Source of the DNA: Brasenia schreberi
Lineage: Eukaryota > Streptophyta > Magnoliopsida > Nymphaeales > Cabombaceae
Direction: 5' to 3'
Assembly (NCBI GenBank): GCA_036023115.1
Contig: JAYKKT010000074.1
Coordinates: forward strand, 14,369,501 to 14,433,500
DNA: 64,000 nucleotides
Numbering within the stretch: position 1 is the stretch's first letter; each line of letters begins with the position of its first letter. The notes under the pieces are model-generated. The model saw only the letters and a list, made by a program, of their open reading frames with translations. It was not told the origin of the DNA and did no database searches. Of the stretch, positions 21,829 through 31,634 are shown one piece after another. A program made the translations under genes and the position numbers.

Positions 21829-22497
21829 GTGCACGTGTGGATGTGTCCGAGCATGTATATCCACTGAAACAGTCACGCATTTGTATGCATGGCCCAGCAT
21901 ACACATAAGTAGATGACCAAGAACGCATTTCGATTACAATTCTCACTTATATATTTAGTTCAAGATTGAGTCATGACTTTAAGGGGTAGTTTTTTGAGCT
22001 CAAAATGAAACTAAAAATATAAACAAACTTTATATGAAACATGTCTTTATTCCCATGTTTTGAAACAAGCACCACTCCAGAAAGAAACCTTCGAACCCAC
22101 TCTCTAAGTCCAAAAATCTGAGTGTTCATGTGAACACTGAATGACATCTCCCTCTGGGGAAGCACTTAAAGCCTGCATATGTTCTACGCTTAAGTCGCTT
22201 GCCACTGACCTCATCAGAAGAAACAAGAGGCCTATGTTCAACAGCATCACCTGCAAGCTGACGACTTTGAGAATACTGTGGCAGGTCACAGTGGAGGGAC
22301 AATCATACCATAAATCGTGTTTTAAGTGCTCACATGGTGGATGCTCTCTTACTCCATCCACATATGCTGCCTTGGATGGTATTCTGTACTGCAAGCCTCA
22401 CTTCTCTCAGCTTTTCAAAGAGAAGGGCAGCTACAACCACCTTATCAAATCTGCCTCCATCAAACGCGCATCATCACCAGCTTCAAACCTATCCTAG
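14002..22497 (+). CDS. WLIM2: LIM domain-containing protein WLIM2 type (five coding exons)
   Basis: A plant two-LIM protein of 189 residues; this family binds and bundles F-actin and can enter the nucleus. Exons: 14002-14136, 21310-21409, 21505-21536, 21662-21751 and 22285-22497, all with GT-AG borders and consistent phase. LIM1 begins CKACEKTVYVVDLL and continues HKACFRCSHCKGTLA, then LSNYSSMEGVLYCKPH in exon 2. The linker FQSPSKSAEKQPVL follows, then MFSGTQDKCATCNKTAYPLEK and VTVEGQSYHKSCFKC form LIM2, with LYCKPHFSQLFKEKG and the tail LIKSASIKR. All zinc ligands are present. MAFSGTLQKC at the start matches the family. Intron 1 is 7.2 kb and contains a hAT transposon. The donor of intron 4 is fused to a CT microsatellite. 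The gene looks intact. Confidence 0.93.
14945..15295. repeat. possible decayed relative of the GATACG-rich hAT family
   Basis: An intron 1 segment bounded by accatatcgtatgatatgg on the left and gcgatactatatcgtacg on the right, with a long TTTTTCTA-type pyrimidine stretch between. Composition and end motifs resemble the subterminal parts of the hAT element at 17352-20629 after CpG decay. No clean inverted ends or duplication could be defined. Confidence 0.25.
15585..15718 (+). mobile_element. tRNA-derived SINE candidate S1
   Basis: A-box-like tcagctcaacgtcagg, B-box-like gatgttcaactcccag, then a gtgtgtgca stretch, ggcttacttcggcc and an A-rich end. It shares its 3' region with the candidates at 20696, 39560 and 48166. 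It lies in WLIM2 intron 1. Confidence 0.5.
16621..17032. repeat. 206-bp tandem duplication in WLIM2 intron 1
   Basis: Two units, starting at about 16621 and 16827. The anchor cagtacagaggttgatg occurs at 16625 and 16831. The units are about 90% alike by eye across their whole length. No coding frame is conserved. Confidence 0.85.
17352..17530. repeat. left subterminal array of CGATACG/CGTATCG motifs
   Basis: By eye about 16 copies of the heptamer in either orientation within 180 bp. A smaller cluster of about 7 lies at the other end (20553-20615). In hAT elements subterminal repeats are transposase-binding sites; that role here is inferred. Confidence 0.85.
17530..17586. promoter_or_regulatory. 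TATA palindrome and second hairpin in the hAT leader
   Basis: GGGACCCTT-ATA-AAGGGTCCC (17530-17550) is a perfect inverted repeat with TATAAA at its centre, a likely transposase promoter element. It is followed at 17559-17586 by 12-base arms GGAAACCCGCGA and TCGCGGGTTTCC around tttt. Both are seen directly. The promoter role is inferred. Confidence 0.65.
17929..20304 (+). pseudogene. hAT transposase, BED zinc finger/DUF659 type, C-terminal deletion
   Basis: Start chosen at ATG 17929 (MAGRGGRDSHSKSDDPAW), after an in-frame but untypical upstream extension. The BED finger is CLFCEKVVSGGISRLKHHL (about residues 30-50). A Ser/Gly/Arg-rich linker follows, then the catalytic core with MADGWTDRRGRTLLNF, LITDNAANYKAAGKEL and TPCAAHCLDLILEDIG. 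Two introns are likely, 19757-19839 and 19923-20024, and an acidic C-terminus ends DDPDYNL at 20304. Spliced exon 2 would read DVWWNRFGSDCK and stop at 19878-19880, because the block that normally carries the hAT dimerisation motif is missing. RLNDLVYIRCN follows at once in another frame. With the first intron retained, the frame stays open to 19926. The copy is probably unable to transpose itself. Confidence 0.85.
20696..20805 (-). mobile_element. tRNA-derived SINE candidate S3
   Basis: On the minus strand: A box TGGCTCACCGG, B-box-like GTTTGATCC, a gtgtgtgtgc stretch and the 3' motif aggcttcggcctcc. The same 3' motif occurs in the candidates at 39560 and 48166. Confidence 0.55.
21753..21826. 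repeat. (TC)n microsatellite at a WLIM2 splice donor
   Basis: About 37 uninterrupted TC dinucleotides starting one base inside the GT of intron 4. The donor therefore reads AAG|GTCTCTCT. Confidence 0.95.
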
Positions 22498-24372
22498 GCA
22501 CTCATCAGCGATTATGCAGATCAAGGTTGTTTATTGAAGACTCTTTCTTTGTTGCTTTAATTGAAGGTTATTCTTCATGCAAGTTACTTGGAACTGTAGC
22601 TTGTTTGCCAGTGACATCCTGCATTTTAAGCAGATTGGGTTTTTACCTTTTATGATGCTTATGGACATGTATTTTCTTCAGTGTCGTGCTTTTTTTGTAG
22701 CATGTTCCTCCTACAAACTGATATATGGTATAAGAGAAATATTTGTGTTTCTCACCTTTGATGGCCAGTGTCTAAATTTGTCTGCTTTTATCTTTTTCGG
22801 AGAACCGCCTAAGGATCCGACTCGAAAGGTTTTTTTCAAAATAAGGAAGGAAGAGGGGGCTGAAAATCTGAAACTGAAAGGAGAGGAGCTACTTGACCAA
22901 TCAAGATAAATTTAATAGGCGGAAGAGTCCACTACCGAGTCACATTAGAAGGCAAAGTCTACGGTCTTTCTTCATACGCCAGCGATGCTTATAATTAGGA
23001 TGCGGAAACACCATGTTTTGACCATCCCCTTGCAACTCGACCGAGGGAAGTCGCAATTGCTTCCTTGTCAGAGAGATGAGATGGGAAAGCGGCGATGCGG
23101 CGATAATAAAAGCACAATATTCTGCGGGAGGATGTGATCATGAATGAGAAAAAATAAAAAATGAAACAAGGTTTCTTTGTCGTAGGTTGTTCTTTTGGTG
23201 CTTTGTTGTTTCCAACGATCGAATGAAACAAAAGGCTTTCTTTCATTTTAAATGGAAACCTCCCTACTGTAATCCATTCTCGTCTTCACTTACACCAAGC
23301 CAAGCCAAGCCACCACGCAACGGCTCAGTGACAAAGCAACATGGGTTTGGCCATGGGATCTGTTTGAACTCAAATGCTGTGGAGTTTAGTTTCCGTTTGC
23401 AACGTGTAGTTCCTGTAGTGACTCGTGATGGTTGAGTACAGCAGCAGACGTGGGACATCCCAGCAGCTCTTGTAGCGGTTCGTGATGGCCAAGTACAGTG
23501 GCAGACCACCTGCCTTCACCCCCTGGAAGCCTGCTGGGTCAGCCTTATGGGATAGCCCAGCATTGAACTCACAACCTCCAAATTTCAAGCTTACGTAACA
23601 TCGAAGCCAAGCAGATGGCAGGCATGCCGTAGACGAGGTTGCAAAACATGGCCCCCCAGCCACAAGGTTAAAATTTCCAGCACCATGGAAATGGAGTGGC
23701 CAGTGAGGATTTTACAGTCAGCTTGTTAGCAATGTCTATGACCTAATCCTACTTTGATCTTTCCAGCTGCCAGCTCTGAAGCTGAATACATAACGGCCAG
23801 CAGGCTTTAATACATCCATTTGCATATGCAACGAGGTATAATCAATCTGGATCTAAATTAAAGGCCACGCGGTTGAAATACAAAAACACCACTTTAAGTC
23901 CATTTGCATCAAACGCAATGAGGAAAGGTTTCGGATAGATCAGAGTTGGGTGTAGAAACCAAACTGGGTTTGCCCCTGATCCAGTATAAATTAGCCTTGT
24001 ATTACATTTGAAACAAGCATCGTTACACATGATATAGAACAAAACAGGAAGATGCCTCTATACGTTAGTGAGTACAATACAAAGCATTAATCAGAGAAAC
24101 CTCTGATTAACACGATCCGTATAAATGGTAAAATACATCAGAACTCATGCAAATTAGCTCTTCAAACAGATTGACACCTCTAAGGACAGTAAAACAGAAC
24201 CCCGATACATCACATTAGTTTTACAAATGCAGATACACAAGACGGGTTACAGTTTTGGGTTTGAAATGAACATGGGAACAGCGTCTGAGAAACAAGATTT
24301 GTAATCGCTAACTACTCAAAACAAGTTAACTAATAGGAAATTCGAAAAACAGTTTCGGGAATTTCCGAGCAT
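22498..24372. other. WLIM2 3' UTR and convergent intergenic region
   Basis: The 3' UTR of WLIM2 probably covers the first few hundred bases. 23405-23660 contains a tRNA-like segment on the minus strand (gaggttgtgagttcaatgc, B-box-like) and two related stretches of tcgtgatgg(t/c)(t/c)(g/a)agtacag. 23.7-24.37 kb is probably 3' UTR of the minus-strand CFIS2 gene. No frame is supported. Confidence 0.4.
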
Positions 24373-25164
24373 TCATGCATTGACCATGTTCACTTGGAAC
24401 CTCGATAGCTGCTGAGGGATGGTGGAGATAACTGGTCCATATCTCTGCATGCAAAATCAAACATCACATTGCGGCAGACGCATCCACAAGGAAAAGACAA
24501 CTTAACAAGCACAAAGAATTCGAGAATTTTTGAGGCCTATCCACAATGAAACACATAAGGTAGTAGCTAAATCTAAAGCAGTCAAGTACCTAGACTCGCA
24601 AAGTCATTTTTGGTAGTGGCTTGCAAAATGATGTCTTGGGACAGACACCATTTGTCTAAGATGTGCATGAACAGCAGAGAAAATTCCCACACTATTTTAG
24701 TGTTACATTAACTTAAAATTTATCAGTTCTTACAGAAACATCCATTTGTGGGTTACTAAAATATGAAAAACAGAATGCAATGTGTCCAATTTTAGAAAAA
24801 CAAAAAAAATGGGACGTGTACTAACACAAGCCACAATGGCTTGGCTAAAAATTTCAAATGCAATAAGCTAATCAGACAGGAATAACCATGGTTAAGGATG
24901 AGCATTTGGGAAAATGGGACTGTACAGATACATCAAAAAACCAAGGCTAGGATTCTCTAGTTTGCTTTTATGATGGCTGTGTGAGCATTAAGGGTCGTAA
25001 TTTCAGACCTGACAAAAACTTCACCCCAAAAATTCACATTGAGTCAGGATTTAAGCACCCTGGATTGGTCTGGGTCAACTTGAAGCAATCCGACAAAAGT
25101 CAGCCCAATAACAGCCAACCAGAACCTGACCCAATTTTACTTACATATAAGTATACGTACATAC

Positions 25165-25363
25165 AACTCCGCCTATGTAAGGAATCACCCTTTCATGGCC
25201 GGTCCCAAGCCCGGAAAAAGGAGGAGGGTTGTGTTAGGCTTCCGACAGCCAGCGTAAAACTTTGTCGGACTTAACATGGATTCTACAAAAAAAAAACAAA
25301 GAATCCATGTAGCTGACCCCATCTAGTATGGGAAAAGGCTTAGTTGTAGTTGTAGTTGTAGTT
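25165..25363 (+). mobile_element. miniature RTE, copy C: 5' leader joined to 3' terminus
   Basis: About 195 bp. The first 110 bases are the RTE leader (ctccgcctatgtaagg through gccagcgtaaaactttgtcg). The last 80 are the RTE 3' end (gaatccatgtagctgacccc through ggcttagttgtagttg), with everything between deleted. The junction creates ACATGGATTC and GAATCCATGT arms around an A-rich loop at 25274-25310. It abuts the broken end of CFIS2 exon 6. No target duplication is visible. Confidence 0.85.
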
Positions 25364-25372
25364 TAGAGTTCA

Positions 25373-25678
<306 letters not shown>

Positions 25679-25904
25679 TTAAATATGAGGATAATCATGG
25701 ACTGCCGAATTTAACATGTCTCTTCTGAGTCCATATATCTAAAGAAAGTAAACAATAATACCTGCCAGTCAGGCACAAGAGCTGGTGCATTGGCACCGAA
25801 GCTTGCCTAGTCAACTTTTCTCTTCAATCCCTCAATTTCTGTACACAATGATAAATAATAAATGGGGAAAAAAAGTGCATTGGGATGATGCTAACTGCTG
25901 CTTA

Positions 25905-26060
<156 letters not shown>

Positions 26061-26911
26061 TCAACTAAGTAGGTGTTCCAAGAATAGGTCCTTCAACAAA
26101 ACGAATCAAACAGATTTGATCAAGATCAATTTCCATAATGCATCAATTGGGCCTGGCAAACTCCGCCCATGTAAGGGATCACCCTTGCATGGTCGGCCCA
26201 GATAAAAGAGGAGGGTTGTGTTAGGCTTTGACAGACAACATAAAACTTAATCGGATTTTTATACCATGGATTACACAAATTATGAGAATTGCATTGGAAC
26301 GTCCCCTCTTAGCGACGTGCTATAGAGCCTGAATGCAGTGAAAAGTAAGCAAGGACCACTACATTTTCGCCCAGATGTAGTGAATCAATTACAGAAAGGG
26401 TTCCCACATTATGGACGGGTGTAGGTAAATAAGTTAGTTCTGCTACATTGCCACCCGAATGTAGTGAATAAATTACAGAGAGGGTCTTTACATTTTCAAT
26501 ATGGATGGATGCGGGGGGGTAAGGAAGTTAGTCCTAGATAATAAGATTCGTATTGGTTCTTCGAATATCGAAACATTGTCCGGTAAACTAATGGAGGTGG
26601 TAAATACTATGATTCGGAGAAAGATTAATATTTTATGTTTACAAGAGACAAAGTGAGTTGAAGAAAAAGCAAAGGAGATTGAGGAGACAGATTATGGTAC
26701 TCAGGTAAGAAAAAGGCTTGAAACGAAGTTGGTATTATCATAAATAAAGATTTAAAGGATAGTCTAATAGACATACAACGATATGATGACCGAATCATGA
26801 CATTGAAATTAGTGTTAGGAGCAGAGGTTTTGAATATAGTTTGTAATTTTTGCACCCCAAGTAGAACTAGAAGATAGTATAAAGATGAGTTTTTAGAAAG
26901 AGTTAGATAAG

Positions 26912-27118
26912 GTGATTCAAAGAATTCCACAAAGTGAGATGATTTGTTTAGGAGGAGACTTAAATGGACATGTTGGTAAAGAGGCATTAGGATATCAAGA
27001 TATTCATGGAAACTTTGGTTTTGGGGATATAAATGAGGAAGGTAGGGAGATTTTAAATTTTGCTATGGCATTTGATCTCTTTATAGTCAATAGACTCAAT
27101 ACAATCTTCAAAAAATGA
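26912..27118 (+). pseudogene. RTE endonuclease fragment (copy D)
   Basis: The longest open piece of the endonuclease, with ICLGGDLNGHVGKEALGYQ and FAMAFDLFIVN, corresponding to the middle of the domain. Frameshifts and stops lie on both sides. Confidence 0.8.
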
Positions 27119-27322
27119 TATGAACATTTAATTACTTATAAGAGTGACTTATCACAAACATAAATTGATTATTTTATTTATTGAAAAAAAGATAGAGCAT
27201 GTTATAAAGATTGCAAGATAATTCTAGGAGAAAGCTTAACCACCCAACATCAACTTTTAGTTATGGATTTATAAATAAAAATGGACAAAGAAAAAAAGAG
27301 TACATCGAGCTATTCGAACTAA

Positions 27323-28700
27323 ATGGTGGAACCTCAAAAGCAAGAAAAAGATATATTTAAACAAAAAGTCCTTCAAGGAGATGTTTGGAATTATGTTGGT
27401 ACACCTTATGATATGTGGAACGATATGGCTATACATATTAGGAAAGTGGCGAAAGATGTGTTAGGTGTATCTAAGGGAGATGTACCGGCACAAAAAGAAG
27501 CTTGGTGGTGGAGTGAAGTGCAAAATAAAATCAAGGCAAAGAGAGCATGTTACAAATTACATTATGCTAAGAAAACTAGTGAAACTTTAGAGGCTTATAA
27601 GAAAGTAAAGAAGAAGCGAAAAAGGCCGTCAGTGAAGCAAAAGTTAAAATTTAGAATTTAAGAGGATTTATATAAAAAACTCAACTCAAAAGAGGGTGAA
27701 AGAGATATTTTTAGGATAGCTAGGGCTAGAGATAAGAAAACTAAGGATAAGATGGAAAAACTATTTTTATAAGCTTTTTAATGAAAATAAAGATGTTATA
27801 AAGATGTTAGTATTAGCTTAGGAGAGTTACCCAAATCAGAAAAGTATATAAACCACAATTTCTACCGATGTATTCAAAAGAATGAAGTCAAAGAGTCTCT
27901 TAAACATATGAAGGGTGGTAAATTGGTATGACCATATAATATTCCTATAGAAGTTTGAAAAATCCTAAGAGAATCAAGAATCACTTGGCTCATAAGACTA
28001 TTTAATGAAATATGGAGAAACCAAAAAATGCTCGAGGAATGGAGAGCGAGTACGCTTATATCCATAAATAAGAACAAGGGAGACATTCAGAATTGTGCGA
28101 ATTATCAGGGTATCAAGTTAATGAGCCATACTATGAAATTGTGGAAAAGAATTATCGAACGTAGGTTAAGACAAGTATCGAGTACAACACAGAACTAATT
28201 TGGATTCATGCCAGGCATATCTACGATTGATGTGATTCACCTTTTGAGACGTCTTGTGGAACATTTTAGAGCAAAAAAGAAAGACCTTCACATGATATTT
28301 ATTGATCTAGAAAAAGCTTACGATAGGGTACCAAAAGAGGTTCTTTGGAGAACCTTGGAAAAAAGAGGTATCTCATTGACATAAATAAACCTTATAAGAG
28401 ACATATACGATGGTGCAAAAACATGCATGAGGACTTAGGAAGGAATGACTGACTTCTTTTAAGTTAATATTGGGTTACATCAAGGATCAACTTTAAGTCC
28501 ATACTTATTTATAACGGTGATTGGTGAGTTAACAAAACATATTCAAGATAAAGTACCTTGGTGTATGTTATTTGCAGATGATATTATGTTAGTGGAGTTG
28601 TATAAGGAAAAGTTAATAGAAAATTGGAATTATGGAGAGAAACATTAGAAAGTAAAGGCTTTTGACTTAGTAGAACAAAGACATAATATATACAATGTAA
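27323..28700 (+). pseudogene. RTE reverse transcriptase remains (copy D), 5' part
   Basis: The linker region KQKVLQGDVWNYVGTPYDMWN is open to 27661. RT blocks follow in changing frames, including [14 protein letters not shown] near 28310 and a readable FADD box near 28574. Numerous stops make it non-functional. Confidence 0.8.
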
Positions 28701-28710
28701 GTTTGATTAT

Positions 28711-29343
28711 TTGGTTACTTTAGAGGACATAGAAATTAAAATTGGCACATATTGCATCCCCCAAAAAGAAAGTTTTAAATATCTAGGGTCAATTTTTCAG
28801 AGTGATGGAAGAATTGATAGAGATGTTATACATAGAATTAATGTTGGTTGGTTAAAATGGAGAGGAGCATCAAGTATTCTTTGTGATAAGAAGATACCAT
28901 TAAAGTTAAAAGGTAAATATTATAGAGCATCAATTAGACCTGTCATGTTTTATCGTTCTGAGTGTTGGGTAGTTAATCATCAACATGTACAAAAGATGTC
29001 TATGACAAAAATGAAGATGTTGAGATGGATGAGTGGTCATACAAGAAAAGACCGTATACATAATGAGGTAATTAGAAACAAATTAGGAGTGGCATCAATA
29101 GAGGATAAAATGAGAGAATATCGTTTAAGATGGTTTGGACATATAAAAAGAAGATCAAAAGAAGAACCTTTGAGAAGGTATGAAAAACTAGATTTTGAAA
29201 GTATTAAAAGAGGTACAAGACAACCACAAAAGTGTTGGAAAGAAACAATAAAGAATGATCTAGCTTATTGTGAGCTAATTGCTAACATGGCACATGATAG
29301 GGCTATGTGGAAACAGAAAATCCATGTAGCCGACCCCGTCTAG
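28711..29343 (+). pseudogene. RTE reverse transcriptase C-terminal part (copy D)
   Basis: A 210-codon open piece: [49 protein letters not shown], ending IHVADPV. It matches the C-terminus of copies A and E and stops just before the short 3' UTR with the TTG tail. Confidence 0.85.
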
Positions 29344-29396
29344 TGATGGGAAAAGGCTTAGTTGTTGTTGTTGTTATTGTATCAATTGGGCCTGGC

Positions 29397-31588
29397 TGTG
29401 ACAATCAGTTCTCTTATGATGCTCCCTGCCCCCCCCCCCCCCTCTTACACACAGCACTGTAGGGAAGGCACCATTTCCTTGAATACTTGCAGGCCTGCAT
29501 GTGCGTTTGTGTCACACACACACAGGAGATGCATCTATATTGGCAGAAGTTCTTGGGTGCCTGTATGTAGGGGCCACTCATGGGAGGGAATAGAATATCC
29601 CCTTTTAGAAGCATGCTAAGTGATTTACATGATACCCAAGCTTATTAAATTGATATTACTGAGAAAGCACTTATGGTAAAATATCACTCAACATGGGGTT
29701 GCTTTTACTATTGGCTTGTTGGGTAAATTCCATAGTCAGGTAATGCAATTTGTAGATAGATGTATCGGTATGAACACGTTAGTAACTTTGTTAGACCAGA
29801 GGGTATATAGTTGCTACTAACAAGTAACAACATATAGATGGTACTAATGGAGAAGAATGTTGCCTAATATCAAGACCAAACAAATGTAGTTAGACATGAA
29901 CAGTTTCAAACAGAACCAACCGAGCCACAATCCGGCTGAAACCGGAACGGGGACCGAGCCCAGAACCAAGAATTACTTGCTTCAATTCCAGTTTCACTTT
30001 TCATGAAACAGTAACTAGCTCAAAACCAGAACCACCGGTTTTGATATTTAAAAAAATCCTTTAGATTTTAAAATTTTAAATATTTTTTACAGGATCTGGA
30101 ACAATGGATGCAGAAAATGTTTGGCCTCGAGAAGGCACACCAGTTGAGCGCACTGTGATTTGAGAGCAGGTGGCCTGACCTAGTTAATATGATAAGCAAC
30201 ATATTTAATACGTAATCAGGTGAAAATACCAATTGTATATGCAATTTGTGAGATTCCCTAAACACTTGAAGCCCATTCAGGTTCAAACTTGGGCCAAGTA
30301 TATGGTGTTCCTGGACACAGGATTGTGAGAATCTAATTGTTTGCCGTGTTAAACTACTTAGTCAAAATCCATGGGGACAGTTGAATGTCTCTTCACTTGG
30401 ATGCAAAAGTTTAATCCAACCATGTACCAAAATTATGGATTGTGGATTCCGTAAAATGTTTCAAATTAAGTGAGCTTTCTAGCTTGCATGATTATTTAAA
30501 TTTTCATGTGGCTTGCATGACCCAATTGGCAAATTCCATGTATCTATAGTGTGACAGTAGGTTGCATACACCTAATGATGCTCATGATAGAAGCTAGTCT
30601 AGAACAGGACATCAAGAAGTTTCTTGTTGTGGATTCTTATTTACTAGATTGAAGCCTCTTATTGCAGATTGGTTTTGTAGGATTGGGTTTTACCACATCG
30701 AGATAACTGCACTAGAGCATGAAAACTGTCTCAAGGTAATACCTGACTAGAATGCATGGGTTTCAGGATAAAATATGAAACTTGTACAATGTTTTATGGA
30801 TTTAGAGAATTGTAATCATGAGATAATGGTTCGGGTCCTCCCCAGACCCAACTAAGAGTTGCAATGTCAAATTTATGTTTTTTTATGAGGTTTCACTTTC
30901 TAATGAGAAATTTGTGATTGGATTAAATACCATGAGGTTGCCCTCCAGAACCAGGCGCCACATTGTATCAATCAAAACATGGGGTTGATCACCTGGTAAA
31001 AACCATGTTGCAAGTTTGACAATTCACTAATGCATGTTCCTGTGCAAGGAATTATTATATAGCTATACCATTATATAGCTATACCGAAGCCTTTGATGTG
31101 ATGGGAGACATTAACCTAGCATATATGTTTGGTGGATACTTGCCCGATGAAAAAGACCTTGAACTCATCTGCGGTAGATCAATTTGGTAGTCTTTTTCTA
31201 AACAAGATTATGATAATATAGGTACTCGTGTGGATTTCAAATGATATATTGCACAATACTATAGAATGACAAGCTATCCTTATCACAAAGTGAATCAAAG
31301 AGCAATTGTTTAAGCTGCCACAAACTATAGAAAAATTGGCAAGATAAATCTGCAAATAGGAAGTGATGTTGGTTAGAGAGGAGATAGCTGACAATTGGTC
31401 TCCCGTAGGATATGTTTTCTCATATTCCTTAAACATATGATAAGAACGAATTTGTAGGTCATGCCATGATCCATACGTAATGATCGTAAGCCGTATCAAC
31501 TAATGGCACGCCTTCACATGGAAATTGTAAAGAAGGCCATATATAATTGTAGATCTGCCAACAAAAGGTACAAGTAAAAGTTTCTAAC
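29397..31588. other. CFIS2 intron 2, remaining part
   Basis: AT-rich intron sequence. It includes a run of about 14 C at 29430-29443 and a segment rich in AACCGG and CCGGAAC (29895-30050) like other dispersed AACCGG repeats at 48490-48540. No frame is supported. Confidence 0.4.
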
Positions 31589-31634
31589 CAGTAAGATCCC
31601 TTCCACACTTGTTCGCATGCCTTCCTTCATATAG

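Larger units (their letters stand above)
26158..29380 (+). mobile_element. full-length but decayed RTE-type LINE, copy D
   Basis: 3223 bp in plus orientation, inside CFIS2 intron 2 (so antisense to the gene). The duplication ATCAATTGGGCCTGGC flanks it at 26142-26157 and 29381-29396. Leader, endonuclease, RT and the TTG tail are all present. Decay is heavy: many stops and indels, including a 7-G run at the endonuclease start and TAA at the endonuclease-RT junction, as in copy A. Confidence 0.95.

Noticed and set aside
21644..21946. Frames encoding long Arg-Glu or Ser-Leu runs
   Set aside because: They are translations of the TC microsatellite in WLIM2 intron 4.
22577..22909. 110-codon frame after WLIM2
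   Set aside because: It overlaps the probable 3' UTR, has no recognisable domain and no separate promoter.
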